Translations under genes and position numbers: made by a program
Assembly (NCBI RefSeq): GCF_003994255.1
Contig: NZ_ML133854.1
Coordinates: 82,198-146,197, forward strand
Direction: 5' to 3'
DNA from: Brachybacterium paraconglomeratum
Lineage (GTDB): Bacteria > Actinomycetota > Actinomycetes > Actinomycetales > Dermabacteraceae
Length of the DNA: 64,000 nt
The notes under the pieces: generated by a model
Seen by the model: only the letters and a program-made list of their open reading frames with translations
What the model was told of the DNA's origin: nothing
Database searches by the model: none
Shown here: in pieces, positions 20,251 to 29,621 of the stretch
Numbering within the stretch: the stretch's first letter is position 1
Layout of the letters: each line of letters starts with the position of its first letter

Positions 20251-20979
20251 GGGAAGAAAACTACGCCCCTGCCGGGTGCCGGGGCCATGCTCCACGTCCG
20301 GGGACCGGATCGCCGAACGGTGTGAGGACGACCGCGAGGGCGCGGCAGCGACGATGACGGTGGGACTGCTGAGGACGAGCCGGGTGAAGGTTCGACGTGG
20401 CGCGAGCCGCGCCGCTGCGCGCGCGTGAAAGATCGTCGTGCCCGCGGACGAGGACGGTGCGCTCGTGTCCGACGTCGAGCCGATCCCGTTCGAGCAGCTC
20501 CCGCCAGCGGGAAGCCCGACGGTGGGAGATCTCCGACCCGGCCATGCTGAGGCAGGAGGACCTCGCCGAGCCGCTCGAGGGCCCGGGGGAGGGCGACTCC
20601 CCGGACGCAGGAGAGCAAGCACACACGAGGGAGCCCGCCCCGCAGGGGTGACAGTTCCGGGGGCGGGGCGTAGTCTTGAACGGTTGCCGGAGGACTGCGC
20701 CCCGCCCCCGTGGTGGTGGCGCCCGATTCCGCGACAGGATCCGGGACACCCGATCCGTCCTCGCCGGAGACCTCGCACGAGAGGCGAACGCCCCGCGTTC
20801 ACCACGCCAGTGCCTGAGTCCGGCAGAGGGTTTTTTGGTGCCCGGGACCCGTCGGCGGCGACGTCCCGGCGCGGCAGCGTCCATGGCGGTGCCGAGCAAG
20901 GTCCATATTCCGTTCCGCCAGGCTCGGCCGGCCCGCTCCCGCGGGTCGGAAGAGAACCGGTGAGACGATAGGAGAACGA
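20251..20979. other. 729-base non-coding region between the S10 and spc blocks
   Basis: I find no convincing gene. Open frames here are Arg/Pro-rich shadows. The left edge carries the -10 box (20258-20263, minus strand) of the leaderless gene at 19834-20250. The right half carries the candidate rplN promoter at 20648-20676 and its leader, which includes a T6 run at 20832-20837. The central 350 bases remain unexplained and could be decayed coding sequence. Confidence 0.5.
20648..20676 (+). promoter_or_regulatory. Candidate spc operon promoter
   Basis: GTGACA (20648-20653), a 17-base spacer and TAGTCT (20671-20676) form a good promoter match. It implies a leader of about 295 bases before rplN and would explain how spc genes are expressed after the S10 terminator and the opposing gene. 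Confidence 0.6.
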
Positions 20980-21348
20980 GTGATTCAGCAGGAGTCGCGA
21001 CTGAAGGTCGCCGACAACACGGGTGCCAAGGAGATTCTCTGCATCCGTGTTCTCGGTGGCTCCGGTCGCCGTTACGCCAGCATCGGCGACACCATCGTGG
21101 CGACCGTCAAGGACGCCATCCCCGGTGGCAACGTCAAGAAGGGCGACGTCGTCAAGGCGGTCGTCGTCCGCACGTCCAAGGAGGTCCGTCGCATCGACGG
21201 CTCCTACATCCGCTTCGACGAGAACGCGGCGGTCATCCTCAAGACCGACGGCGAGCCGCGCGGTACCCGCATCTTCGGCCCCGTCGGCCGCGAGCTGCGC
21301 GACAAGCGCTTCATGAAGATCGTCTCGCTGGCACCGGAGGTGCTGTGA
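20980..21348 (+). CDS. rplN: 50S ribosomal protein L14
   Basis: L14 (122 residues, [20 protein letters not shown]) sits at the subunit interface next to L19. The GTG start follows AGGAG. It is the first gene of the spc block after the break from rpsQ. rplX starts one base after its stop. Confidence 0.97.
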   Translation: MIQQESRLKVADNTGAKEILCIRVLGGSGRRYASIGDTIVATVKDAIPGGNVKKGDVVKAVVVRTSKEVRRIDGSYIRFDENAAVILKTDGEPRGTRIFGPVGRELRDKRFMKIVSLAPEVL

Positions 21349-21349
21349 C

Positions 21350-21736
21350 ATGGCAAAGATGAAGATCAAGAAGGGCGATCTCGTCCAGGTCATCACGGGT
21401 CGCACGAGCGACGCCGACAAGGCCGCCGCACGTGGCCTCGAGGCCGGCGACAAGGGCAAGCAGGGTCGCGTCCTGCAGGTGTTCCCCGATACCCAGCGCG
21501 TGCTGGTCGAGGGCATCAACCGCCGCACCCACCACGTCAAGCCGAACCAGGCCGGCGGCGCGGGCGGCATCGAGCAGCGCGAGGCCCCCATCCACGTCTC
21601 CAACGTGGCCCTGGTCGACCCGGAGGACAACAAGCCGACCAAGGTCGGCTACCGCGTCGAGACCGTCGAGCTCGAGAACGGCCGCACCAAGCAGGTGCGC
21701 GTCCGCTTCGCCAAGCGCTCCGGGAAGGACATCTGA
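21350..21736 (+). CDS. rplX: 50S ribosomal protein L24
   Basis: L24 is an assembly initiator near the tunnel exit with a KOW motif ([14 protein letters not shown]). At 128 residues it is longer than the ~105 typical of many bacteria: an insertion lies around [18 protein letters not shown] and there is a basic tail. Its stop overlaps the rplE start by one base. Confidence 0.95.
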   Translation: MAKMKIKKGDLVQVITGRTSDADKAAARGLEAGDKGKQGRVLQVFPDTQRVLVEGINRRTHHVKPNQAGGAGGIEQREAPIHVSNVALVDPEDNKPTKVGYRVETVELENGRTKQVRVRFAKRSGKDI

Positions 21737-22308
21737 TGAGCGAGACCGCCACCCAGGCGCCCACCCCGCGTCTGAAGACGAAGTACAACGACACCATCAA
21801 GGCGCAGCTGACCGAGCAGTTCGGCTACGAGAACGTCATGCTGGTGCCCGGCCTGACCAAGATCGTCGTGAACATGGGCGTCGGCGACGCCGCGCGCGAC
21901 TCGAAGGTCATCGACGGCGCCATCAAGGACCTCGCCGCCATCACCGGCCAGAAGCCCCAGGTCACCAAGGCTCGCAAGTCCATCGCGCAGTTCAAGCTGC
22001 GTGAGGGCATGCCGATCGGTGCGCACGTCACGCTGCGCAACGCCCGCATGTGGGAGTTCCTGGACCGTCTGCTCTCGACCGCGCTCCCGCGAATCCGCGA
22101 CTTCCGCGGCCTCTCGCCGAAGCACTTCGACGGCAACGGCAACTACACCTTCGGTCTCACGGAGCAGGTCATGTTCCACGAGATCGACCAGGACAAGATC
22201 GACCGCGTCCGCGGCATGGACATCACGGTCGTCACCACCGCGAAGACCGACGACGAGGGGCGCGCGCTGCTCAAGCTGCTCGGCTTCCCCTTCAAGGAGG
22301 AGAACTGA
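21736..22308 (+). CDS. rplE: 50S ribosomal protein L5
   Basis: L5 (190 residues) binds 5S rRNA and contacts P-site tRNA and S13. Conserved stretches include [20 protein letters not shown] and FPPK-region equivalents ending [13 protein letters not shown]. The ATG overlaps the rplX stop. rpsN begins one base after its stop. Confidence 0.97.
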   Translation: MSETATQAPTPRLKTKYNDTIKAQLTEQFGYENVMLVPGLTKIVVNMGVGDAARDSKVIDGAIKDLAAITGQKPQVTKARKSIAQFKLREGMPIGAHVTLRNARMWEFLDRLLSTALPRIRDFRGLSPKHFDGNGNYTFGLTEQVMFHEIDQDKIDRVRGMDITVVTTAKTDDEGRALLKLLGFPFKEEN

Positions 22309-22309
22309 T

Positions 22310-22495
22310 ATGGCGAAGACAGCCCTGATCAAGAAGTCGGAGCGCAAGCCGAAGTTCGCGGTGCGCGCCTACACCCGGTGCCAGCGCTGCGGTCGGCCCC
22401 ACTCGGTCTACCGCAAGTTCGGCCTCTGCCGCGTGTGCCTGCGCGAGATGGCTCACCGCGGCGAGCTCCCCGGCGTCACCAAGAGCAGCTGGTAA
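22310..22495 (+). CDS. rpsN: 30S ribosomal protein S14, type Z (zinc ribbon)
   Basis: This short S14 has 61 residues, with the four-cysteine zinc site CQRC...CRVC ([14 protein letters not shown] and [10 protein letters not shown] segments). It is the zinc-dependent S14 form normally found in the spc operon. A zinc-independent paralogue, if present, lies elsewhere. The ATG follows the rplE stop after one base. Confidence 0.96.
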   Translation: MAKTALIKKSERKPKFAVRAYTRCQRCGRPHSVYRKFGLCRVCLREMAHRGELPGVTKSSW

Positions 22496-22567
22496 GGACT
22501 ACCGCCACAGGTCCCACGGCCCCGTCACGGGGCGTAGGGGAAACCAGGTGAGGAAGAAGCAACAGAC

Positions 22568-22966
22568 ATGACCATGACCGACCCGATCGCGGACATGCTC
22601 ACGCGGATCAGGAACGCCTCCGGGGCGTACCACGAGACCGCGTCCATGCCGTATTCGAAGCTCAAGGCCCGCATCGCGGACATCCTGAAGGCAGAGGGCT
22701 ACATCCTCGGCTGGCGTGAGGAGGAGGCCGAGGTGGGCAAGTCGCTCGTCCTCGAGCTCAAGTACTCCGACAGCCGCGAGCGCGCCATCTCCGGGATCCG
22801 CCGCATCTCGAAGCCGGGCCTGCGCGTGTACGCGAAGTCCACCAACCTGCCCAAGGTCCTCGGCGGACTGGGCGTGGCGATCCTGTCCACGTCCTCCGGC
22901 CTCCTGACCGACAAGCAGGCTGCCAAGAAGGGTGTGGGTGGGGAAGTCCTCGCCTACATCTGGTGA
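22568..22966 (+). CDS. rpsH: 30S ribosomal protein S8
   Basis: S8 (132 residues) binds the central domain of 16S rRNA and in enterobacteria represses the spc operon. [20 protein letters not shown] at the N-terminus and the C-terminal GGEVLAYIW are typical. Two in-frame ATGs (22568 and 22574) are possible; the first is used. Confidence 0.96.
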   Translation: MTMTDPIADMLTRIRNASGAYHETASMPYSKLKARIADILKAEGYILGWREEEAEVGKSLVLELKYSDSRERAISGIRRISKPGLRVYAKSTNLPKVLGGLGVAILSTSSGLLTDKQAAKKGVGGEVLAYIW

Positions 22967-22988
22967 GCGGGAGAGGAGACCACTAGCT

Positions 22989-23531
22989 ATGTCCCGCATC
23001 GGACGCCTGCCGGTCGCAGTGCCGGCCTCAGTCCAGAACGTCACCATCGAGGACCGCACCGTCACGGTGACCGGCCCCAAGGGCGAGTTCACCCACGAGG
23101 TGCCCGCGCCCCTGACCGTCGCGCGCGACGACGAGGGCAACATCGTCGTCTCGCGTCCCGATGACGAGCAGGAGAACCGTGCGCTGCACGGTCTGACCCG
23201 CACGCTCATCAACAACATCGTCCTCGGCGTCACCGAGGGCTTCACGAAGAAGCTGGAGATCGTCGGCACGGGCTACCGCGTCGTCGCGAAGGGCACGGAC
23301 CTCGAGTTCGCGCTCGGCTTCTCCCACCCCGTCGTGGTGAAGGCGCCCGAGGGCATCACCTTCGCCGTCGAGTCGCCGACCAAGTTCTCGGTCAGCGGCA
23401 TCTCGAAGCAGCAGGTCGGGCACGTGGCCGCGAAGATCCGCGGGATCCGTCCGCCGGAGCCCTACAAGGGCAAGGGTGTGCGGTACGCCGACGAGGTCGT
23501 GCTCCGCAAGGCCGGAAAGGCTGGTAAGTGA
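22989..23531 (+). CDS. rplF: 50S ribosomal protein L6
   Basis: L6 (180 residues, [20 protein letters not shown]) lies near the factor-binding site and the sarcin-ricin loop. The ATG follows GGAGAGGAGACC. The C-terminal [20 protein letters not shown] is present. rplR starts within its stop region. Confidence 0.97.
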   Translation: MSRIGRLPVAVPASVQNVTIEDRTVTVTGPKGEFTHEVPAPLTVARDDEGNIVVSRPDDEQENRALHGLTRTLINNIVLGVTEGFTKKLEIVGTGYRVVAKGTDLEFALGFSHPVVVKAPEGITFAVESPTKFSVSGISKQQVGHVAAKIRGIRPPEPYKGKGVRYADEVVLRKAGKAGK

Positions 23532-23920
23532 CCATGGGTTACGCACTCAAGCACACCAAGGGCAACCGCGGCAGCAAGCTGCGCTCGCGCGGTCGTCGCC
23601 ACCTCCGCGTCCGTCGTCGCGTCATCGGCACCGCCCAGCGTCCGCGCCTGGTGGTCACCCGTTCGTCGCGTCACGTCTTCGTGCAGGTCGTCGACGATTC
23701 CCTCGGCAAGACCATCGCGTCGGCCTCCACCATGGAGGCGGACCTCCGCGGCGCCGAGGCGACGAAGTCGGACAAGGCCCGCACCGTCGGCGCCCTGGTC
23801 GCCGAGCGCGCCAAGGCCGCCGGCATCGACGCGGTCGTCTTCGACCGCGGTGGCAACAAGTACCACGGCCGCGTGGCCGCCGTCGCCGACGGCGCCCGCG
23901 AGGCCGGCCTGGCGCTGTGA
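23528..23920 (+). CDS. rplR: 50S ribosomal protein L18
   Basis: L18 binds 5S rRNA together with L5. The GTG at 23528 overlaps the rplF stop by four bases and gives 130 residues. An ATG at 23534 would remove two residues. The core [20 protein letters not shown] and the C-terminal [18 protein letters not shown] are typical. Confidence 0.95.
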   Translation: MTMGYALKHTKGNRGSKLRSRGRRHLRVRRRVIGTAQRPRLVVTRSSRHVFVQVVDDSLGKTIASASTMEADLRGAEATKSDKARTVGALVAERAKAAGIDAVVFDRGGNKYHGRVAAVADGAREAGLAL

Positions 23921-23957
23921 CCGCCGCCCGGACACAGGACGAGAAGAGGATCTGAAT

Positions 23958-24647
23958 ATGGCTGCACAGCAGCGTAGCAACGGTCCCGCGGCCTCCGGCC
24001 GACGGGACGACAACACCAGCAACAGCAACAACGATCGGGGCGGCCGCCAGGGCGGCGACCGCGGCGGTCGTCAGGGTGGTCGCGGTCGCGGTCAGGACGC
24101 CGAGAAGTCGGCGTTCCTCGAGCGCGTCGTGAGCATCAACCGCGTCTCCAAGGTCGTCAAGGGCGGCCGTCGCTTCGCCTTCACCGCCCTCGTGGTGGTC
24201 GGTGACGGCGACGGCACCGTCGGCGTCGGCTACGGCAAGGCCAAGGAGGTGCCGGCGGCGATCTCCAAGGGCGTCGAGGAGGCGAAGAAGAACTTCTTCC
24301 GCGTCCCGCGCGTCCAGGGCACCGTCGTGCACCCGGTCCAGGGCGAGGATGCGGCGGGCGTCGTCCTGCTGCGTCCGGCCGCCCCCGGCACCGGCGTGAT
24401 CGCCGGCGGCCCGGTCCGCGCCGTGCTCGAGTGCGCCGGAGTGCACGACGTGCTCTCCAAGTCGCTCGGCTCGACCAACGCGATCAACATCGTGCGGGCC
24501 ACCGTCGACGCCCTCAAGCAGCTCGAGGAGCCGGAGGCCGTGGCCGCGCGTCGTGGTCTCGCGGTCGAGGACGTCGCCCCGGCGGCGCTCCTGCGGGCCC
24601 AGGCCGAGGGCCGCGCCGCGGCCCGCGCTGAGAAGGTGGGTGCGTGA
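23958..24647 (+). CDS. rpsE: 30S ribosomal protein S5
   Basis: S5 helps maintain decoding accuracy and is the spectinomycin-resistance target. It has 229 residues: a disordered Asn/Gly/Arg-rich N-terminus with RGG-like repeats ([18 protein letters not shown], about 26-46) and then the normal core [20 protein letters not shown]. Such N-terminal extensions occur in other actinobacteria. Its stop overlaps the rpmD start. Confidence 0.96.
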   Translation: MAAQQRSNGPAASGRRDDNTSNSNNDRGGRQGGDRGGRQGGRGRGQDAEKSAFLERVVSINRVSKVVKGGRRFAFTALVVVGDGDGTVGVGYGKAKEVPAAISKGVEEAKKNFFRVPRVQGTVVHPVQGEDAAGVVLLRPAAPGTGVIAGGPVRAVLECAGVHDVLSKSLGSTNAINIVRATVDALKQLEEPEAVAARRGLAVEDVAPAALLRAQAEGRAAARAEKVGA

Positions 24648-24826
24648 TGCAGATCAAGGTCACCCAGACCCGTTCCGAGATCGGCGGCACCCAGAGCCAG
24701 CGAGCCACCCTGCGCGGCCTCGGCCTCAAGCGCATCGGTGACACGGTGGTGAAGGAAGACCGCCCCGAGATCCGCGGCATGATCCGCACCGTCACCCACC
24801 TGGTGACGTTCGAAGAGGTGGAGTGA
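24647..24826 (+). CDS. rpmD: 50S ribosomal protein L30
   Basis: L30 (59 residues, [20 protein letters not shown]) is a small protein of the 23S domain II/V region. The ATG at 24647 shares its A with the rpsE TGA. A GTG at 24644 is also in frame. It ends FEEVE and is followed by rplO. Confidence 0.95.
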   Translation: MQIKVTQTRSEIGGTQSQRATLRGLGLKRIGDTVVKEDRPEIRGMIRTVTHLVTFEEVE

Positions 24827-24831
24827 ATCTC

Positions 24832-25299
24832 ATGAGCATCGAGGACCAGAACGCAGCAACCCCTCTGAAGCTCCACGACCTGCGCCCCGCGCCCGGTTCC
24901 AAGACCGCGCGCACCCGCGTCGGCCGTGGTGAGGCTTCGAAGGGCAAGACGGCCGGTCGAGGCACCAAGGGCACCAAGGCCCGCTACCAGGTGCCCGTCG
25001 GCTTCGAGGGCGGGCAGATGCCGCTGCACATGCGGCTGCCGAAGCTTCGCGGCTTCACCAACCCCTTCCGCGTCGAGTACCAGGTCGTGAACCTGTCGAC
25101 CCTGCAGGAGCTGTTCCCCGAGGGCGGCACCGTCACGGTCGAGGACCTCGTCGCCAAGGGCGCTGTCCGCAAGAACCAGCCCGTGAAGGTGCTGGGCCAG
25201 GGCGAGGTGAGCGTCAAGCTCGACATCACCGCTCAGAAGTTCTCCGCCTCGGCGGAGCAGAAGATCGCGGCGGCCGGCGGGTCCGTCACCACCGCGTGA
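24832..25299 (+). CDS. rplO: 50S ribosomal protein L15
   Basis: L15 (155 residues) is a late assembly protein of the large subunit. The N-terminal [20 protein letters not shown] and the Gly/Lys-rich [10 protein letters not shown] segments are conserved. ATG 24832 has GGTGGAG nine bases upstream; a GTG at 24823 is an alternative. It ends the first spc segment and is followed by a hairpin and a new promoter. Confidence 0.96.
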   Translation: MSIEDQNAATPLKLHDLRPAPGSKTARTRVGRGEASKGKTAGRGTKGTKARYQVPVGFEGGQMPLHMRLPKLRGFTNPFRVEYQVVNLSTLQELFPEGGTVTVEDLVAKGAVRKNQPVKVLGQGEVSVKLDITAQKFSASAEQKIAAAGGSVTTA

Positions 25300-25306
25300 C
25301 ATCTTT

Positions 25307-25336
25307 TTGACGGGCACCGCGGCACAGACTTAGTCT
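25307..25336 (+). promoter_or_regulatory. Candidate secY promoter
   Basis: TTGACG (25307-25312), an 18-base spacer and TAGTCT (25331-25336) closely match the sigma-A consensus. The promoter overlaps a terminator-like hairpin (25312-25350). Confidence 0.7.
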
Positions 25337-25350
25337 GAGCCGCGGTGCCC
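25312..25350 (+). terminator. Hairpin between rplO and secY, overlapping the secY promoter
   Basis: A 12-bp perfect stem GGGCACCGCGGC / GCCGCGGTGCCC has a 15-base loop containing ACAGACTTAGTCTGA. It starts 13 bases after the rplO stop. It may terminate or attenuate spc transcription while the overlapping promoter restarts it. Confidence 0.6.
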
Positions 25351-25456
25351 TGTCGTCATTCCAGGGCCGGTCCGAACGCCCGCGCCCACCGCGCGCGGCC
25401 GCAGGACGGCCGACCACCGCCTCGGCCCCGTCCCAGGACCTCCAGGAGGGAATCAG

Positions 25457-26761
25457 GTGAACTCGTTCGTGCGCGCGCTGCGCACTCCCGAGCTGAGGGC
25501 GAAGATCCTCTTCACGCTCGGTCTGATCGCCGTCTACCGACTCGGCGTCTTCATCCCCACCCCGGGATTCGACGCCACCAACGTCATGATGTGCGCGGAC
25601 CAGGCCGCCTCGGGTCAGGGCGCCAACGTGCTGGGCATGGTCAACATGTTCTCCGGCGGCGCGCTGCTGCAGCTGTCCATCTTCTCCCTCGGCGTGATGC
25701 CGTACATCACCGCCTCGATCATCGTGCAGCTCCTGCGCGTGGTGATCCCGCGGTTCGAGGCCCTCCACAAGGAGGGCGCCTCCGGCACCGCCAAGCTCAC
25801 CCAGTACACCCGCTATCTCACGATCGGTCTGGGCGTCCTCCAGGCCACCACGATCATCACGCTGGTGCGCTCGGGCAACTTCTTCGTCGGCTGCACCCTC
25901 GAGCTCGTTCCCGACCAGTCGATCCCGACCCTGCTGCTCATGGTGATGACCATGACCGTCGGCACGGTCCTGATCATGTTCATGGGCGAGATGATCACCG
26001 AGCGCGGCGTCGGCAACGGCATGTCGCTGATGATCTTCTCCTCGATCGCGGCGAGCTTCCCCGCCTCCTTCGGCCAGGTCTGGCAGCTCAAGGGCTGGAT
26101 CACCTTCTCCCTGGTGATGCTCGTGGGCCTGCTGATCATGGTCGGCATGGTGTTCGTCGAGCAGTCCCAGCGCCGCATCCCCGTGCAGTACGCCAAGCGC
26201 ATGGTGGGACGGCGCATGTACGGCGGCACCTCCACCTACATCCCGATCAAGGTCAACCAGGCCGGCGTCATCCCCGTCATCTTCGCCTCCTCGATTCTCG
26301 CGCTGCCGCAGATGGCCGCCTCCTTCGGCGACCCGTCGGCCGGATGGGTGCAGTGGATCAACACGCACCTCGTCCTCGGCGCCTCCTTCTCGTGGATCTA
26401 CGCCGTGGTGTACGTGGCCCTGATCGTCTTCTTCGCGTTCTTCTACGTCTCGATCACCTTCAACGCGGAGGAGATCGCCGACAACATGAAGAAGTACGGC
26501 GGCTTCGTCCCCAACGTGCGCGCGGGCAAGCCCACCGAGCGCTACCTGCGCTACGTCATCAACCGCATCCAGAGCGGCGGCGCCGTCTATCTCGCGGTGA
26601 TCTGCCTGATCCCGCTGGTCGCGCTGTTCTACCTCGGCACCTCGCAGGACTTCCCGCTGGGCGGCGTCTCCCTCCTGATCGTGATCGGCGTGGGACTGGA
26701 CACCGTCAAGCAGATCGACGCGAAGCTCCAGCAGCACCACTACGAAGGGATTCTCCGGTGA
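25457..26761 (+). CDS. secY: Protein translocase subunit SecY
   Basis: SecY forms the protein-conducting channel of the Sec system in the plasma membrane. It has 434 residues with ten predicted transmembrane helices, from ALRTPELRAKILFTLGLIAV to the C-terminal QQHHYEGILR. The GTG start has a strong AGGAGGG site. It overlaps adk by four bases (GTGA), forming the common secY-adk-map unit. Confidence 0.98.
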   Translation: MNSFVRALRTPELRAKILFTLGLIAVYRLGVFIPTPGFDATNVMMCADQAASGQGANVLGMVNMFSGGALLQLSIFSLGVMPYITASIIVQLLRVVIPRFEALHKEGASGTAKLTQYTRYLTIGLGVLQATTIITLVRSGNFFVGCTLELVPDQSIPTLLLMVMTMTVGTVLIMFMGEMITERGVGNGMSLMIFSSIAASFPASFGQVWQLKGWITFSLVMLVGLLIMVGMVFVEQSQRRIPVQYAKRMVGRRMYGGTSTYIPIKVNQAGVIPVIFASSILALPQMAASFGDPSAGWVQWINTHLVLGASFSWIYAVVYVALIVFFAFFYVSITFNAEEIADNMKKYGGFVPNVRAGKPTERYLRYVINRIQSGGAVYLAVICLIPLVALFYLGTSQDFPLGGVSLLIVIGVGLDTVKQIDAKLQQHHYEGILR

Positions 26762-27366
26762 CCACCCCCACCGCCTCGAACGGCTCGACCGCCCCCGCCC
26801 GCCGCCTGCTGATCGTCGGCCCGCCCGGAGCGGGCAAGGGCACCCAGGCCGTGCGGGTCGCGGAGGAGCTCTCGATCCCCGCGATCTCCACCGGCGACAT
26901 CTTCCGCGCCAACGTCTCGGGGCAGACCGAGCTCGGCGTCCTCGCGAAGTCCTACATGGACAAGGGCGAGTACGTCCCGGACTCCGTCACCAACGACATG
27001 GTGCGCTCGCGCCTGGCCGAGGCCGACGCCCAGGACGGCTTCCTGCTGGACGGCTACCCCCGCACCCTCGACCAGGTCGAGGCGCTCGACGGCATGCTCG
27101 CCGAGCTCGGCACCCCGCTGGACCTCGTGCTGCTGCTTGTGGTCGAGCAGGAGGAGGTCGTCCAGCGCCTGGTGGCGCGCGGCGCCGAGCAGGGCCGCAG
27201 CGACGACACCGAGGAGACGATCCGTCGCCGCCTCGAGGTCTACGCCGAGCAGACCGCCCCGCTGATCGACGTCTACGAGCAGCGCGGCCTGGTGCGCCGC
27301 GTGGACGGCATGGCCCCGATCGACGAGGTCACCGCCGCGCTGCGCGAGGCCCTCGGCGCCCGATGA
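26758..27366 (+). CDS. adk: Adenylate kinase
   Basis: Adk interconverts ATP, ADP and AMP in the cytoplasm. It has 202 residues with the P-loop GPPGAGKGT at 21-29, DGYPRTLDQ for AMP binding and a short lid without zinc-binding cysteines, as usual for actinobacteria. An Ala/Ser/Thr-rich N-terminal extension of about 14 residues precedes the core. The GTG overlaps the secY stop and the stop overlaps map. Confidence 0.97.
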   Translation: MTTPTASNGSTAPARRLLIVGPPGAGKGTQAVRVAEELSIPAISTGDIFRANVSGQTELGVLAKSYMDKGEYVPDSVTNDMVRSRLAEADAQDGFLLDGYPRTLDQVEALDGMLAELGTPLDLVLLLVVEQEEVVQRLVARGAEQGRSDDTEETIRRRLEVYAEQTAPLIDVYEQRGLVRRVDGMAPIDEVTAALREALGAR

Positions 27367-28202
27367 GCCTCCTGCCCGAGCGGGTGGAGTGGAAGACGCC
27401 CGAGCAGATCGCGGTGATGCGGCGCAGCGGCCAGCTGCTGCACCGCGTCCACGACATGCTCGAGTCCGAGATCCGCCCCGGCATCACCACGGACGAGCTC
27501 GACTCCCTCGCCCACACGATGATCCGCGACGCGGGGGCGACGCCGAACTTCCTGGGCTACCAGGGCTATCCGGCCACGCTCTGCATCAGCGTCAACGACG
27601 TCGTGGTCCACGGCATCCCCGACGCCCGCCCCCTCGAGGAGGGGGACGTCGTCTCCATCGACGGGGGCCTGATCATCGACGGCTGGCACTCGGACGCGGC
27701 CCGCACCCACATCGTGGGCCGGCCCCGCTCGGTCGGCGACGAGGACCTGGTGCGGATCACCGAGGAGGCGCTCTGGGCCGGGATCGCGGCGCTCGCCACC
27801 GCCGATCGCGTCGGCGACGTCGGCGCCGCGATCGAGGACTTCGTCGAGCAGGCGGCAGGGGAGTCCCTCTCCCACCTCGAGGGCTTCGGCGGCCACGGCA
27901 TCGGCACCGCGATGCACCAGGCGCCCGACGTCATGAACTACCGGGTCCGCCCGCGCGGGCCGAAGGTGCGCCCGGGCCTGTGTGTCGCGATCGAGCCGAT
28001 GCTGATCCAGGGCCAGGGGAACTGGGAGCTCGAGGACGACGAGTGGACCGTCCGCGCCACCGGCGGCGGCCGCGCCGCCCATGCCGAGCATTCGGTCGCC
28101 GTGACCGAGCAGGGGCTGCTGGTGCTGACCGCCGGCGACGGGGGAGCGGCCGAGCTCGCCCGGCGCGGGGTCGTCGCCGCGCCCGATCCCCTCGCGGCCT
28201 GA
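27363..28202 (+). CDS. map: Type I methionine aminopeptidase
   Basis: Map removes the initiator methionine from new proteins. The 279 residues include the metal-binding signature DGGLIIDGWHSDAART, GHGIGTAMHQAP, IEPM and the final AEHSVAV glutamate. It overlaps adk by four bases. A GC-rich inverted repeat (CCGCCCC/GGGGCGG, 28233-28256) shortly after the stop may be a weak terminator. Confidence 0.97.
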   Translation: MSLLPERVEWKTPEQIAVMRRSGQLLHRVHDMLESEIRPGITTDELDSLAHTMIRDAGATPNFLGYQGYPATLCISVNDVVVHGIPDARPLEEGDVVSIDGGLIIDGWHSDAARTHIVGRPRSVGDEDLVRITEEALWAGIAALATADRVGDVGAAIEDFVEQAAGESLSHLEGFGGHGIGTAMHQAPDVMNYRVRPRGPKVRPGLCVAIEPMLIQGQGNWELEDDEWTVRATGGGRAAHAEHSVAVTEQGLLVLTAGDGGAAELARRGVVAAPDPLAA

Positions 28203-28559
28203 GCCGGCAGGCTCCGTCCGCCCGGCGCGGGGCCGCCCCGTCGACGGGCGGGGCGGGGGAGTGGGGCGAACGTGATGGGCATCATCGCGTCGGCCCTCGC
28301 CGAATCCGGACCTCGCGTGTAGGCTGGTCCATCGGGTGTGCTCCGATCGCGCGTGCGAACGTGTGCTCGTGCAGTCCCGTCGTGCCGCCCGTCCGGCAGG
28401 TCCTCGAGGCCGCAGGGCGAGGCCGACGCACTGCCTCGGCGCCACCCTCGTCGATCACCGTACCGTCACCCGACGGTCGGTGTGCAGGGCCTGGGAAACC
28501 AGGAACCAAGTACGCGGAACTCGGCCCCGGCTTCGCCGGAGGCGGGAGATTGGGGAGGC
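28203..28559 (+). other. Intergenic leader of infA
   Basis: The 357 bases between map and infA contain no gene. A TAGGCT at 28320-28325 is a possible -10 box without a clear -35. Downstream are small hairpins ACCGTC-ACCC-GACGGT (28462-28477) and CCTGG-GAAA-CCAGG (28490-28503), the latter with a GNRA loop. A leader-based control of infA is possible but not shown. Confidence 0.4.
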
Positions 28560-28781
28560 ATGGCGAAGAAGGACGGAGTGATCGAGGTCGAGGGCACGGT
28601 CACGGAGGCGCTCGCGAACGCGCGCTTCCGCGTCGAGCTCGACAACGGGCACATGGTGCTCGCGCACATCTCCGGAAAGATGCGCCAGCACTACATCCGC
28701 ATCCTTCCCGAGGACCGTGTGGTCGTCGAGCTGAGCCCCTATGACCTCGACCGGGGCCGCATCGTCTACCGCTACAAGTGA
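28560..28781 (+). CDS. infA: Translation initiation factor IF-1
   Basis: IF-1 (73 residues, [20 protein letters not shown]) is an OB-fold protein that occupies the ribosomal A site during initiation. Start and length are standard, with GGGAG just upstream. It is followed by rpmJ, the usual order in actinobacteria. Confidence 0.97.
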   Translation: MAKKDGVIEVEGTVTEALANARFRVELDNGHMVLAHISGKMRQHYIRILPEDRVVVELSPYDLDRGRIVYRYK

Positions 28782-28803
28782 TCGTCCCGGGAGAAGGAAA
28801 GCT

Positions 28804-28917
28804 ATGAAGGTCAAGCCGAGCGTCAAGCCGATCTGTGACAACTGCAAGGTGATCCGTCGCCACTCGCGCGTCATGGTCATCTGCTCGAACCCCCGTCACA
28901 AGCAGCGCCAGGGCTGA
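28804..28917 (+). CDS. rpmJ: 50S ribosomal protein L36
   Basis: L36 is a 37-residue zinc-ribbon protein, [20 protein letters not shown] and so on. Zinc ligands Cys11, Cys14, Cys27 and His32 are present, so this is the zinc-containing form. AGAAGGAAAG precedes the ATG. It lies 22 bases after infA. Confidence 0.96.
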   Translation: MKVKPSVKPICDNCKVIRRHSRVMVICSNPRHKQRQG

Positions 28918-29137
28918 GCGGAGCGATCCGCCCGTCCCGGCCCCTGCCGTGACAGCCGCCGCCAGGCGGCACGCCCCGCAGCGCGGGGCACCCCGCCCGC
29001 ATCGCGGGCACCACACAAATGAAGAGACGACACCACCGGCATCGGCCGGTCACCCGCAGGACGGAGGCTGCGGCGTCGGGGAGACAGTCCCGGCGAGGTG
29101 TCGGCTCAGGCCTCCGAGACAGTAGGAGAATCTGCAC
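28918..29137 (+). other. Leader between rpmJ and rpsM with consecutive hairpins
   Basis: Perfect short stems GCCCCGC-AGC-GCGGGGC (28973-28989) and GCCCGC-ATC-GCGGGC (28995-29009) follow one another after a GCCGCC/GGCGGC element. No -10/-35 pair is evident. They may attenuate transcription or protect the mRNA before rpsM. Confidence 0.45.
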
Positions 29138-29512
29138 ATGGCACGTCTGGTGGGAGTGGACCTTCCGCGCGAGAAGCGCCTCGAGGTCGCCCTGACGTAC
29201 ATCTTCGGCATGGGACGCACGCGCGCCCAGGAGACCCTCGCCGCGACCGGCGTCTCCGGCGACAAGCGGGTCCGTGAGGTGAGCGACGAGGAGCTCGTCC
29301 AGCTCCGCGATCACATCGAGGCGAACTACATGGTCGAGGGCGACCTCCGCCGCGAGGTGGCCGCCGACATCCGCCGCAAGGTCGAGATCGGCAGCTACCA
29401 GGGGCTGCGCCACCGCCGCGGCCTGCCCGTCCACGGTCAGCGCACGAAGACCAACGCCCGCACCCGCAAGGGTCCGAAGCGCACGGTCGCCGGCAAGAAG
29501 AAGGCTCGCTGA
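29138..29512 (+). CDS. rpsM: 30S ribosomal protein S13
   Basis: S13 (124 residues, [20 protein letters not shown]) bridges to L5 and contacts P-site tRNA. The basic C-terminal tail [20 protein letters not shown] is typical. GTAGGAG precedes the ATG. Confidence 0.97.
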   Translation: MARLVGVDLPREKRLEVALTYIFGMGRTRAQETLAATGVSGDKRVREVSDEELVQLRDHIEANYMVEGDLRREVAADIRRKVEIGSYQGLRHRRGLPVHGQRTKTNARTRKGPKRTVAGKKKAR

Positions 29513-29621
29513 TCCGCGGCATCCGCTGATCGGCCGCCCGGCTCCGTCCCCGGAGCCCGCAGTCACTTCGCGCCGCTGAGGGAACCGGCGCACCCCCACA
29601 CCACCAGAGGAGTTCTGCCGC

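Noticed and set aside
20438..20971. A plus-strand open frame of 177 residues before rplN
   Set aside because: Arg/Pro/Gly-rich after the first 25 residues, no family resemblance, and it spans the rplN promoter and leader.
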